Origin: Petrosia ficiformis | Taxonomy: Eukaryota > Porifera > Demospongiae > Haplosclerida > Petrosiidae | Reading direction: 5' to 3' | Assembly (NCBI GenBank): GCA_947044365.1 | Contig: OX345644.1 | Location: 4,463,077 to 4,527,076 of the forward strand | Length of the DNA: 64,000 bases | Shown here: in pieces, positions 36,474 to 51,882 of the stretch | Layout: every line of letters begins with the position of its first letter | Position numbering within the stretch: the stretch's first letter is position 1 | The notes under the pieces: model-generated | The model's input: the letters and a program-made list of their open reading frames with translations, nothing else | What the model was told of the DNA's origin: nothing | The model's database searches: none | Translations under genes and position numbers: made by a program

Positions 36474-39400
36474 GCCCCGGGAACAAGGTCAAAACTGTTA
36501 CGCTATCGCTCTGCAATTAACTATAACTAAAAATGGTCATTATTGTCATACTAAAACATCACTAGTATATGTACATGTACATGTTTATGATAGAGTTTAG
36601 ACACATGAGAAATGAATCATCTAAAATATAATATAAACTACAAAATTGGATGGATTTTAGACACTTATTGTTACTTAAAATGAAAATTATTTTTAAGGTC
36701 TGAGGGAGGGGGTGGGTGGGGGGATTTTGATTGTGAAAACATATTAATAAAGACAATTGAGGAGTACTACAGTATAGTAAATATTGTTGATTAGGGCCAG
36801 GTGATGATCTTCCATTGAAGTGATTATCATGATAGTTGTCACAATCTAAAATACTTGACAAAACTAAAAGTAGACAAACAGATTCATTGTTTTCTCAATA
36901 TACATATACATGTATGATATATGTATGTACATGTACAACCAGGAACCCATAATGATGTTGACCGGAAAGTGTAAGAGTACTCTTACGCTTTCCGTTCAAC
37001 GTCATTATGGGCTCCTGGTACAACAGACTACAAATAAATTTTACATGTGTTGTAAAACTCAACCACAAAGCACATATGAAGCTTGTGGCAAGCTTGTGGC
37101 GGCACAATAATTGCATGCATATATGATTATTGCAATAACAGAAAATTAGGCAATAAGTATTAACATGAAAATTAAGACAGCAATTATCACAATAATTATA
37201 TTGCCCAGCCCCTACTAATACTAGGAATTCTCTGTATCAATCCATTATTTCACTGACAACTACAACACTATCTTTTAATTAGCTATGTACAATTACAAAT
37301 TATTGAGAGCAGACTGGTAATTAGTAATTAGTGAGTATTGGAGGAGTGTCTGAATGTTTTTTTTATATACCATCCCCATTAGTTGACCAAATGATAAACT
37401 AAACTAATACATGCAGTTAGCACTTAGGGTTAAATCAACATATAAATAATATATGTACATCTCTATATAATTATTATAGAGTATATTACTCATTGCAAGC
37501 ATGTATGTTGGTATTTTTGATTACTTAATTATCTGACATATAACATATTCTGTCAGTCAGAAGACAGGTCAGCTGTATAAGTACTCATCTTTGCTTTGTG
37601 TTATAACATTTGCTTATCGATAGGAAGTTTATAAATAAAACATATCAGAATACTAAATCAGTTACAATCATTATTTGTTGCAATCCTAATAATTAACTAT
37701 ATTTGATATATGTTATCTGTTACATTGTTCATATTTCTTTGTAGTTTATAATTGTACATATTCAATACAGTTCAATAAAACTACAAAGAAATTAAACATT
37801 ACAATTGATACAAAATTAATGTGTCTGGAGTAAATTGTGTATATTTCAATACACTTTAAATACACTCTTAAAATAATGCTGAAGCTTACACATACCAATG
37901 GTCATGACTTTAATTATCTATATGTAACATTGCCTTCATCAAAATTAAGATTGCTGTTGCAATATGTTATTATATTGAACTCTAATCTGGCTAGATTTAT
38001 GTCTTCCCATTTTAATATCGTTTTACATCAATCAAGATGATGTATAAAATAATGATGTATGGATATAAGGTTAGAAGTGTATGGTAGATATATGTACTCC
38101 TATTCAAGCACAAACCTTATAATTCTGGTATTTTACTTTACTTCTTAACTTACATGTATCTTAATATATCTATCATCCTTACATAAAAATGTTTGTCCAT
38201 ATAAATACATGTATGTACATGTATGTGGTTATAACAAGAGCCTATGAATGCGGAGTTGCTAAGGGTTCTTTGTAGAGCTAATATTAGGTATAATAATTAT
38301 ATTTCAATACCTGAGGTAATTCTACTACAGAACTTCCTTTAACACTGGACATTCCATTTTGTAGAGAATCCACAAACTCTTCAACAATATGTGGTCTTGT
38401 AATACCATGTATGTCCTTCATTGACTAGTCAAAATAGAATGTGAAATTACACATGTACAAACATTTCATTGTACATGTGTCATTATTATCTACACATGTA
38501 CATGTATAAATATATGTACCAAACATACATACATGAATATGTATGAAGGTATACCAGTGCTAAGGTGTAAAAACACATAGTAACTGAGACTGAGGAGTAT
38601 AACCCCAATGAGATTACTAAATAGGTAAGATGAAGAGGTTTATAAGTATTTAATATATTTTTTTGACAGGAAGTTTCATCAATGTCTGTCTGGGAGTCCT
38701 CAAACAACACTAAGAATCTAAGATGCATTACATTCGTCCATTTTCGGGGATAGAGCATAACAGTTACCATCATATTCATGTTCCTGCTAAGTGTTGCATA
38801 ACTTCAGTAGTACACTGAGTGGCATACCCACCACTGATCGATCCCATTTATTAACCATCCAGTTTGACCAATCAAATTTCCTAAATAAATATGTTGTATT
38901 GGTTACATAAAAATGCATATCTAATGCAGCTAGTGAAATTAAGCAATCTGATTGGTCAAGTCAATCATACACCTCATCTCAGTTACTATGTAATTTATAC
39001 AAATTGAACTCCCAGTGTATTAACACAGTAATCTTGACCTCAGTGTACATATATGCATGTAGTCTAAATACTACAGTGTATATGTTACTGACTGGTCTCT
39101 TCCATAGATCAAGTGGTAAAGTATCAGTATCTCTTTGTAGTTCTTGTAATGATAATTGTAATAGTTTAGAAACATTTTTTATTTCAGCTTGTATCAACTG
39201 TTGATCCACCAAATCACGAAGACGAGACAACTGATGAATAGAGATAGATGATTAAGTGCAATATTAGTTGAATGTATGTATGTATGAATAAATATCACAT
39301 GAGATGAATGAATGTTGATTAATAATATATATACAGTATATGTATGTATATCTATACCAAACATACTTCCACCAAACATATATACAGTATATGTATGTAT

Positions 39401-42400
39401 ATCTATACCAAACATACTTCCACCAAACATATATACAGTATATGTATGTATATCTATACCAAACATACTTCTACCAAACATATATACAGTATATGTATGT
39501 ATATCTATACCAAACATACTTCTACCAAACATATATACAGTATATGTATGTATATCTATACCAAACATACTTCTACCAAACATATATACAGTATATGTAT
39601 GTATATCTATACCAAACATACTTCTACCAAACATATATGTATGTATATCTATACCAAACATACTTCTACCAAACATATATATACAGCACCTACGTATACC
39701 AGACACATATGTATATACCTGTGTTTCTCTCAACATTAATTCATTCAGTCCTTGTGTTTGTTCTAATGATTCCCAGGTAATGTCAGTTTCTGTTAGTAAT
39801 GTAGCTAATGATCCTGAACCACCATCTAGTGTTTCCTGAACACAAGAAATAAAAGAGGAGAAAATGAAAATTTGTGTAATAATTAGATTTATCTGTTATG
39901 CATACACTATTACACTGTAGGTAAGAAACACCAGTATTAGTGTTATTATATTATACAACATGTATAAGGATAGTATTGCAGCTATACTACACTAACAAAC
40001 TAGTATAATACTCACAGAATATCTTAACAATGCCTATACACTTAACATACTTCTGATACCATACGAGACTATATGATTATTTTGTGACTCCTGATATGAA
40101 GATATAACTGTTATTAGCACAATCTGATATTCATCTACATGTACAATTGTACATGTATTAATGTATTTGGTTAACATGAAGATGGGGTTCTTATGAACGG
40201 TTTCTTACATTACATGTACAAGTTGAGTTACAGTAGAAGGCAAAGCAAAGCCAATGGTCTGGTCTGGACTAGCTAATAACCAGAATTATTCACGAGCATG
40301 CATACGTACATACATATAACACAGTTATTCTTGTATCAACAATATTCAACATACATTTTCCATTTGTAATCTCATTAAAGATTTAGTTTCCTGTTTAGCA
40401 ACCAGTCTCCTAGCAACATTCAATACTTTAGTCTGATACAAGTCATCCAAATGACATGCCCCTTTATGAGTCATTATACTTCCAACACCTAACAAACTAC
40501 ACCCCCAGACATATCTTAACTGTTCAACTTGAGTAGTTACGGTGAGGAATCGGATAATCAATTTATTAGCTGAGATAGGAGGGAGAGGTGGTAGAGGGGT
40601 TGAAGGAGATTGACTGGTGCTTATGCGAGAGCGACCTCCCCATTGACTGGATCCTCGTGTGAACTGAAATGAGTGAGAAATACGAGAAATACGAGAAATA
40701 GTGGAGGGTGCTCTTGAAAGAGATTTTGATTTGTTAGCAAGGTCACTGGAGAAGAGTACATCCTCCTGAAGAAGAGACATAGCTAGGAGTTCACCACTCG
40801 CAGCTTGTCTGAGGAAAGAGGATTAAGAATGGATGAAATCCCTACCATAGAGAGGGCAAACATTTTTGTGAGTGGAGATGGGGGTAATGCCCCCACCCCC
40901 AAAAGAAACACTGCCCCTCTCATATTTAAATAAAACTATAATTATGTTAATTAATTAATTAAGTAAATAGTTTAATGTTAGATTTTCTTAAAAATTGCAA
41001 TCATTCTAACTCATATATCTAACAATAATACACGAATTAATTATCCAATATACATGTATATTATATACATACACAGACACAAGCTAATAGATTGTATGCT
41101 AAAGTACTGTGAGTGAACGAGTGAGTGCTAGTAATACCTTCCAGTTGAGTTAAGAGGAGCAACAGAGATAAATATATTAGAGAAAACATCCACTAGTGGA
41201 CCAGCTGCAACCAAACCTCCTCCATATCTATATTGAGTAATTTAAATGTGTGATGCATGTATGTACATGTACATTCATGAGATTGTTCATGTAATTATCT
41301 ATCTATCCTCATCTATCCATCTGTCCGTGTGTCTATCTATTCCGTCCGTCTGTCTGTCCGTCTGCCTGTCCATCCATCCATCCATTCATCTGTCCATTCA
41401 TCCATCCACCCATCCATCCATCCACCCATCCATCCATCTATTCATCTTCTGCTGTTGTTTGTTTGTTCATCCACCCCTCAATCACCCGTTTACAAATGTA
41501 TTTACAATGCAGTCATAAAGATACAGTGTATTTCATGTATTACTTCATCAAGTGATGTCTCCATGGCACTACACCAGAACTTTTATCCAAATTGAGTGGA
41601 GCTGGAAGAGTAATAAGCGGGTATGTCAGTGAGTGAGTAGAGTCAGTAGTGAGTAGATTATCTAGTCCTGGAATACATATGGAGTCCAGTGTCTGTAGAA
41701 AATGGTGGTATAAAAGTATAGGCCATACCCTTTCCCTTGAAAGTTTTAAATGTGTGCATATGTGCTACTATATAGCCTACTAATAGTTTAATCACCATGG
41801 TAACCACACTGTATACATGTATTGAAACTGAGAAAGTGGGTAACTGCATTATCCAAACACACAAGAATCTTTATCTCCAAGCCATAAAGGAGAGTCCACC
41901 TGTAGTACTTCTAGAGTTACTAGACTGTATAACTATATTATTACATGTATACATGTATATCACATCCATTCCCACACTTTGTAAGTAAAATCAAACATCT
42001 GATATCTTTACGTCTGAACCAAAACAACACCAAATAAAACTGCAGGACACTTCAGCTGGAGACACATATTATTAGGTTAGTGAACTGTATTAACTGTTTG
42101 ACTACACAGTATATCATGATAATTACCTGTACAGCTCTATCATTTCTGTTGTGTAGTAATGTTTTTCTCAAGTAGTGTCTGATAGCCACATCATGAGATA
42201 ATAATAGACATGAACAGTGGAGAGATAGAAGAGAAATGACCTGTATGTGTGTGTGTGTATAAATGAAAGAAAGAACATTCACTGAAGTATTTTATGAAGC
42301 CATGTATAGTTATGTTGTAAAGCATTGGTAACATAACATATCAAATAAAGTTATAGTCTCCTTATGATAATTTTATAGTTATCATTATTCATTTTACAGT

Positions 42401-45400
42401 TGAGATGACTAGTAGATGTACATACTTCTTTTTTTTACGTTTTATTTTCAATTATCCTTTTGCGTATGTTAAATTTGAATCCATTGCTTCATTATCGAGT
42501 TACAGTATAATCATGTATTAATCTCATCACATTAAATTATACACTACATTACATATAAAGTCATCACATCATAATTTTGAGGTCATGGTGAATGTGAACA
42601 GATTTTAGTTAATTACCTCCTTTGGATCATTAGGATTCTTTAATTGACTTATTTGAGATTGTACTATGTGGATCTCTCCTCCTGTGAATGTATAATATAA
42701 ATCATGATAATATGTGACCGAATTTGCGAAAATCAGGCTTATGGGATAAAATTTCAAATTTGATTTTTTGTATTACCTGAATAGAGTATTCAATTAGCTC
42801 TAGAATGATATATGATAAATCCCAATCATGCAAAAGCTACAGTGGGGGATTAAACCATTGTAGTCACAAATCCTTCATTTTGAGAAAAACGCAATTAAAG
42901 CAATTTTTAATCATTAAACGCAATGAATAAAAACTTATTTATGACCGGCTAGCGAAGCACATAGATGTTCCCAAACTTCTCTGAGGGTATGAGTGAATAG
43001 GTAAGATGTTAATAAAGCTTTTTATGTAGTAAAACAGTGATCACTCAAGTTAGCCATAACTGTCTATTTTCACTCATATCTCAAAATTAATAATTATCCC
43101 ATAAGCCTGATTTTCGCAAATTCGGTCACATATATTGTAGTATGGTACGTAGCATGTATGATTACTAGGCCAAAAAATGCCAACAAATAGCGTGTGGTAC
43201 AACCATAGTGCCACATCCATAAATCATACAGATAGTGTCACAACTACAATGCCATTGCCAGATGGTGGTATCAAGATGGTGTTAACAGTTAAAAAATTTT
43301 TTTCCATATGAAGGAGCAAGTCCGTGGGCTTGTTGTTATCACAGTGTCAATATATTTCATGTGGCACTTGGAGATATACTACAGGTATAATTATTACATG
43401 TACATATACATGTACATCAAATTATACAATACGTAATTATAGTATGTATGTAGCTTTACAAGTGCACTGTGTTATTAAATATAAATCACATGACACAATA
43501 CTGTACTCTAATCACAAGTAGATTGTATAATATATACATATAAATGTAATCAAATCACATACCCTCAACTTTATTCGAATCACAAAATAATGTTGTATTT
43601 ATGGTACATGTACAGTGCCTGTGATAATGTCCAGCAATTGGCCATTTTCCAGACATTTTGCCTCTTTGTCAGGATTTGACTGGGCAAACTTTCTCATTAG
43701 TTATACGAATAATACAAACTAAATACAGCAAACGTGCATCAAGAGTTGTCATAGCTTAGTGGGTTAATTATGTGTCTCATAAGCTTTAAATGGGTACACT
43801 GCTGGTTCATGAGGCTTTTTTCTAGACAAAATTCACAACTTGCTGGTAAAATATCGTTTTGTCCTGATATTTCTGTTGAACACATTCAAAAACTATTTCA
43901 AGTACTGATATGGTACAGTATAAAAATTATAGTAGTATGTATATGTACGTTCTCACTCAATCATGTATTCTGTGGTTTGTATGAGAGTGGTATACTAGTT
44001 TGTTAGAGGAATATACATCAGGGTACAATATTACGAAGAAATACAATGCTATAATAATTAACTAACCAATATCTTCTGTGCCTGATGTTTGTATTCCTAT
44101 ACTATTACACATAGGACCAAGTTTAGCTACAGCACAAGCATAAGTGATAATGTCCAATAGATAGGAAGCTATTTGCTGTGAAATAGAATTTGATAATTTA
44201 GCATATTCAATACATTTCATGAAACACTATTTTCTTTGTGAATATTCTGCCATTTTGTACAGAAGACAATAAAATATGTTATGCAGTAAGTATACAGTAC
44301 TTCTTTTTGTATGAAAAGGTTTGGTAGCTTCCTCAGAGTAGTGGAACAGCAAAGAGAAATGAAAGTAAAAAAAAACAAAACAAAAACAGAGCAGGTCGAC
44401 TATGATTAACAGACTACAGAGTACATGTACATACGTGTATCAGTGTATACATGTACATATTCATACAAAAAAATTAATCAGAGCTTGTGTGTGTATATAT
44501 AATAGGCTATTTAAATACTACTTATGTGAATGCATATCTACGTATACGTATATGTAATTATGTATACATAAAATGTACAAGTATATAATTATACATACAT
44601 GTATATACATGTATGTAGTGATGGATTATTTAATAGACTTCAATGTATGTACTTGTATATATATATATATATATATTGTAATATACGTATGTAATTATAT
44701 ATAATATATAAATATATATATATATATATATAATATATATATATACATATATATTTTATATACATGTATGTACATGTATATGTACTATTATTTAATTATT
44801 TAATTAGTACATATATGTACGTACATGTGACTTACCAGAAGATTATTCAGAGATTCTGTCTGTTCCTCAATTGATAAACTTGAGAACATTGTAATTACCT
44901 GAAAGTGAATTATTAGACTTATGAATACATATAACTGTGGAGACATTCATAATATTACATGTATAATAAGGATAGTGAGCCAAATATAATTTTGTTTGTT
45001 TATCACGCTTTACGATACTGTAATAATAGACGTTGTGTCATAAACAGATTTTACATTAATTAGTATTATATGATTTATTGTTATAGTGTTGTCTCTTCTT
45101 AGTTGTCTCCTGTCTGTCTCAATAAAACACTTGCCATTACTATAAAAAAGAGAGTTCAATTTTCACTTAAAGCAAGTCTAACTATAACCAGTTAGGTATA
45201 GATTCCCAGTCACTACCAGTGAGGTGATGATTAAAACCTCCTGTGAATGTTTTTGGGCAAACGGACTTAATCTGGATCTCCCTGCAATCATTTCTTATGG
45301 CCCACATGACCATCCCTATGATTGCTTTTTCATATATATATATATATATATATATATGTTTGTGTCACATACACATTATATACGTACATAGTTAAGCATT

Positions 45401-48400
45401 ATTGGGGCTCAGTCAATTGATGGGCGAGGTGCCTAAAAGAACTTGCACTTGAGTTACAGACCAGCAGAAGATTCAGGAAGAATGTATAACTGCTACTAAT
45501 ACCAATAACTGTTGTGTGTAGCAGAGAAATACAAAACTTATGCAAGAATCTTTAACAAGTAAGAAAAACAATTAAGCATTGTAAGCTGTTGAGTTTCAGA
45601 CATGAGGAAATCATCAGCATTGATTGAGGATTTTAGGTTAGAACTTTGAAGGAGTCCTTCAGGGTTTCATCAAAGATCTGTGTACTTAAGGCTACTATCC
45701 ACTAGGCTACTTTGGAGTTGGCAACAAATTGCCTACTCCAAAGTTGCGAAGTGGATGGTAAAAAGTAGTACTGTATGTTGCAACCATCAAGCAACACTTT
45801 ACCACAAAGTAGGAGAATGCTCTATCCACCAGGCAATATGGAGTAGGCAACTTGTTGCCAACTCCAAAGTTGTCTAGTGGATGGTAGGCTTAAGACTGGA
45901 GTTACAATTACTTTTTCAGTCCCCGTTCAGAGTACACAGAAAGGTAGACATTAATGCCATTAGCAATGATTGATAAGATACGTACATAGTTACCTCAAAC
46001 AATCACAGGGATACTTTTTCTCAATATATCGTATCTCCATTGAATGTGTAGTTACATGTAAATTACAAGGCGATGCTCAGTTAGTACTTTCTAGTAAACT
46101 AACATTAGACAGGACAAGAATTATAGTATTATAGTGATTGGACATAATTATGTACATAAGTACAACACACAAACAATATATTCTCTCCTAACCTCTGACA
46201 CATGAGGAATAAAAAAGAGATTGATAATTCTCTTTCCATCTTGAGAAAAAACAGCTTTAACTCTTCCTCTACTTGTTCTAAGTGAAACAGAAATGACATG
46301 TGTAATTCAGTTAGGTGCTTCCCAGAATGTCTAATCCCATAATGTCTATTAATTTTTAATACTGATACTAAATTTTATATTATTTATCTATTGATCAATT
46401 AGCACACTATTAGACATTCTGGGATTAGTATATGTCAATAAAATGTCACCATACAGTAATAGTAATTACCTTAGTTCTACTGTCAGTATAGTATAGTAAT
46501 TACTGTCTCACTACTGTAGTCACTGCGTTGAATTGACAACTATAGCCAAAACTACTGTTAAACTACTGTAGTGTGGAAATGAGTAATTATTACTGTACTG
46601 TATGGTGACTTTTTATTGACATATACTGTAGATTAGATGTTGTGGGATTAATTTCTTTTAGTCAATTATTTTGTTATAGAAAATTATGTTTTGGTTATCC
46701 ACTATAGTATACATGTATATAATTAAATTGTCATGACCTATTTTTTGAAGGTCATACATTACACCAGTATGAGTACACTAATATATACATGTACATAACA
46801 TACTTTAGTGGTTCATTAGAATGTATAGGAGAGGGGATAGTCACACCTCCAATAGTGAAATATGCATCCCTGATATGAAAGGAATAATATCTTGTAAAGT
46901 ATCGTATTTTGTGATTTATTATTAATTATTTTACCTGGTACTGGGATAATCCTCAAGAAGAGTAGTTAGCTTGTGATAAACTATAACAATCTAAATGTAT
47001 AAATGGAAATACTTAATTTAATAAAAATATGATTATTTCTAATATTCTCTACTTGCATAAAATATGAAAACAAATACCATAACAATGACTTGACATGAAG
47101 TGAAGTATAATTAAAATATACAAGTACGTATGTCATATGTAGCAGTAGCACTTTATAATTGTGTATAATTATAATTTTACATAATGAGAATATCAATATT
47201 ATAGACAATTAGACAATCTAGCTGTGATGCACCTAATTACATACATGTTCGTTTTTTAAGTAGTTAACATTTTTATAGCCAATAATTGTGCAATCTATAG
47301 AATGGCTTCCTATCTATTAGAATGTCACATAATCAAAGAATTCATAAAATGCACAACACAATCTATAGAATGTGCAAATTTCTATGGAACATAATTTATT
47401 TACATGTAGATATGTCACACAAATATATTGAAGAAAGTTGGTCTAGTATGAGATAAATGCATGCTTGAGCTGTAACTACAAGTCTATATGCATACCAAAC
47501 ACCTACATGTAGCTTAAGTGTATGCATATACAGTGTTCTGCCCAGGATATTTAGAGTGGTGGTTGGATTTTACATGAATTTAGTGCTGTTTATCCAGTAT
47601 ATAGTTAATTCTGTCTCAGTAGCCTATATATGTATTATCTGAGAGGTGGTTAAAAGGTGGTTAATTTATCTAAGAGGTGGTTAATTCATCTGAGAGGTGG
47701 TTATTCCCGACCAATGCCGACCAGTGTGGGCAGAACACTGCATATATAGACTCTGTTTTATTCTGTCCACTGATGAAGGTAACCATATACTAATTGAAAT
47801 ATTTGGCAATAAGAAGTTTCTTTGAAACATATTTTGGTTGGCTATTTACAAAATTTAATTAAAAAACAATAGATATTATATAATTATGTAGCATATCCCA
47901 GCCATTCAGCACATTCAACAATACGTGAATTAATTATCATTACCTGGTGTCTTAATGAGTAGTTTGATAATGAAGTGATCAAGTTGCAGTTATATTTACT
48001 AATCAATGTACTAGAATAGAAAAGATACAAGACAAGAACATGTCACTGAAACTACATATAATTATATTAGTATGTACATGTACGTATTTATTATACCAAA
48101 AGAAAATACATTGATGATGAGGTAGTTATATCAGAAATATAATATATAATTTGCTTTGTGAAATATTTCATTAAGGGGAATTCAGAAACAGTCTCGCAAA
48201 ACACGTATGAATTATAGCCACAAGAATTCTTTGATACCCACAAAAATGGATAAATAATAGTGAGGAATTGCAATTTGCTTTGCTAGATCTGGGTATGTAT
48301 GTATGCATATACATACTATTGGTCTGTAACCAAAGAGGTTCTTGGTTTTAAAAAGAAGAGATCAAAGGATTGGTTTGACTCAAATGATGTCTGCCTTCCT

Positions 48401-51400
48401 GGATGCCTCCCTTACTTCCTGTCTCTCTGTGTCTCTCTCTGTCTGTCTGACGGCCTGCCTATCTGCCTAAACAACCATCTTATACACTAACAGTATATTC
48501 AACTAAAGATTAACATCAGGAGGTGTCTTAGACAAATGCAGAACAAATGGTGGGAGGATGAAGCTAAACAAATGCAAGATCTAGCTGATAAGAATCACCA
48601 AAAGGTTTTTTATGAGCTGCTTAGACAGCTTAGCCTTACCTCCAAAAGGTATCCATGCCAATCCACGCTCAAGATGGAACCATCGTAACTGAAAAAGAGG
48701 AAATTTTACTTATTTGGCAGCAATATCTTGAGCAGATACTAAACAGTGTCTAGTGATGTACTACAGTTTGTTTGCCAGAGAAATTTTGCATCTCCTCCAA
48801 CTCTTCAAGATGTAATGGAAGCCATTACTAAGCAGAAAAATGAGAAGGTAGCTGGAACAGATGGAATTCCAATGGAGTTTTGGAAGCATGGTGGAGAAAC
48901 ACTATTCAATCAACTCCATACTCTAATAAACCTTATCTGGTCAACTAAGCATGCACCCCAAGAGTGGAGAAATTGTGAATTTATACTCATACATAAGGGT
49001 ATATGTAGTAATTGCTGAGGTATTACCCTTTTGAGCACACTGGAAAAATTCTTACTGGCATAATCAAGACTTGTTCCTCTGGTGGAGAAAATCTTACCTA
49101 AAAGCCAATGCTGTTTCAGATCAGGTAGAGCTTGCAGTGATATTATCTTCACTGTTTGTCAGACACACAAAAAAAGTATAGAGCAAACATGCCCCTTTTT
49201 ATGGCCTTTATCAATATCACAAAGGCATATGATATGGTCAACAGAGAAGCCATTTGGAAGTTGTTCATCAAATATGGCGTTCCACCAAAAGTTGCAAATA
49301 TCATCAGAAACCTCCATCTGGGTATGACAGGTGTGGTGAGTTTTCAGGAAGATGCCACAGGAAAATTTGAAATTAAGAATGGCCTTAGACAGGGCTGTGT
49401 TATTTTCCATAATGTATTAACCTCTTTTCCACTATAGCCCTTGCTCAAGCTTTGGACATTCATGTAGGAGTCAAATTCATATTTAAGATCAATGATATGC
49501 TTTTTGACTCCTACCGTGCTAGTGGATTTACCAAAATACTAATCCAGGAGCATTTATTTGCCGATGATGCTGCAATTGTAACTGATAACCATGATGATCT
49601 ACAATTGCTTATGGATACAATCTCTACAGCAACAACTGGGGCTTAATAATTAGCATGTCTAAGACCAAGACTATGTATCAAGTTATACCTGGCTTTCAAT
49701 CACCAACTACATTGGTTAGGGTAGGTAATGAAGATCTAAAAGTTGTCGAATCCGTTAAATACCTGGGTAGTACTATCTCTGATTCTCTCTCATTAAATCA
49801 GGAGATCCATCTTTGGATATCACGTGTCTCATATGTCTATGGATTGGTGAGGAGAAGAGTTTGGAAACATAAACACCTAAACGTACACACTGTAAAAAAC
49901 TGATTGAGTGTTCTAACCAATCTGATTGGTTATATGAGTTTCATCTGTCTTAATAGTGCTTTTTCATATGTTCTATATGAAGTAGCCAATACTATAAATT
50001 ATTTCTAATTGAAAATGCAATGTTTATGTTCTGTTGTAAACATGTTTATTTTGTTCCTAATGGGAAGTACATATGTACTATCCATTAGGAACATAATAAT
50101 CATGTTTATGGTGGAAATTTAAAACAATCATTATATTCCCAATGGATAGTACATCTGTATATTTATAACTGAAGTAAAATTGTATTCCTTATTATGGGAT
50201 GTACTTTGTACTAGTCAATATAGATCAAGATGAAAAGTAATAAATTATTACTACTTATAATCATTAGATAGCAAGAAAAGAAATCAGCATTGTCTCATGC
50301 AGGAGGAATTGAAACTCATGTAACCAAATAAGGGTCCATTATTTTTACAGTGCATACAAAGGTGAATGTGAGTGCTGTTGTCCTCCTTTCACCCTTTTAA
50401 GGGTGTTAAGCCTGGTCAACTTATGTTAGACACAAAAAAGCTTGAGGCCTTTCATCAGAAACGTCTCAGGGACATGGTGAATATCCACTAGTAGCAATAG
50501 TTTTATAAAGAGCTAATCTACCAAAGATTGAAACACATCTTAGAGAATATAGAGCCAGATGCCTTGGTCATGTTTGCAGAATGATGATCTTGTTATTGAG
50601 GGTATGGAAGTTCTGAATACAAATCTGCTATAAGTTTTGGAAAAGTAATGTCAAAGGAGACATGTGTTGGATCAATTTAATCCTCAAGTGGAGGTTTCAT
50701 GCCCTAAATGTAGTAGACTCTTCTCAGGTAATAGTGGTGTCTCTTTACATTTATGACAGGTTTACGATCAGTTTCAGAGTGTCAGTGAAAGATCTCCATT
50801 ACCCATCCACCCTCAAGGACTAGGCCTCCATGAATCAATTAGAATAGTGAACTATAAAATGTCTGCCCTGATTGCAGTATGTAATCTAGCTTCAAGAGAG
50901 GTTTATCTTTACACGTCACATAAATACACAGAAATTGTCAGAGAGCTAAAGTTACTTGCCCTATCAAACACCTAGCACTAAGAGTGGTATCATGTCTGCC
51001 CTGGAAGAGTCCCATCTTCTTTCTCACACTCATTCTGCAGTGGATTAATCATCATCATGTATGTATGCATGTAGTACAGGTATATACATACGTAGGTATG
51101 TAAGATGCCAAATCAATCAAGCAAAATCCAATGGGGAGTGAAACATAACTTTGGATTAGAAGATCCAATAGGTTTTTATCAAGGGCTACGTAATTGCATA
51201 ACATTGTGAAAAAACTCTTAGCAAGTCAACAAACGTTGCAGGCAACCACATTTTGTTGTAAAGCTGCCAAGCTGAGTCTCTGTTTACCGAATCAAACCCT
51301 TTTTTAAAATCTAAGTAAGTCCAGTGAATATTTTCGCTTTGATACTTCTCAAACAATTGACGAGAATTAGAAATAGGACACATCTATAGTACAGGAAGTA

Positions 51401-51848
51401 CTTTTCGTGGACGATGTATGCATGTATGTATGTATTTATGTATGTACATTGTATGTATGCAATTATGTATTTATTTATGCATGATGTACATGTACATGTA
51501 TGCGTATGTGTGAAATCTATTATACGTACTTGGATCCAGTGTGGTTAATTTTGTCAAAGGACATTTTTCTAAATTAAGTAATGATTGTAATTTAATTGGG
51601 AGTGGTCTTCACATCGATTAACCATAAAAGATACAGGATAAGTTTTGAAGGATTCTTAATTTCAAGAAGCCTACTAACTGCCTCAAATCATGATAGATAT
51701 AACATGCTATATAACAATACTGTACCATTTTTCTAATTCTGTTTCTTCTTTTCCTCTCAGTGAACTGGAAGGCAGTGTAGTGAATAATGCTAACATGTGG
51801 TCTCGCACAGCAGCCTTAATATGAATAAAAGATTACCATCATTAATCA

Positions 51849-51882
<34 letters not shown>

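Noticed and set aside
38618..38787. Possible extra exon of the large minus-strand gene
   Set aside because: Its splice phase at the 5' side does not fit the neighbouring exon, while exon 39230-39093 joins 38424-38311 directly in phase with a GTCAGT donor.
39194..39839. Overlapping ORFs of 131-180 codons
   Set aside because: A 51-bp minisatellite keeps every frame open. Only the short real exon 39835-39719 (minus strand) is coding.
41797..41988. Plus-strand ORF with protein-like stretch ([13 protein letters not shown])
   Set aside because: Only 63 codons, no splice partners on that strand, and located inside an intron of the opposite-strand gene.
51528..51584. Possible missing exon between 52708 and 48010
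   Set aside because: Good acceptor and a GTACGT donor are present, but the entry phase does not match the 52816-52708 exon. Left as an unresolved gap.
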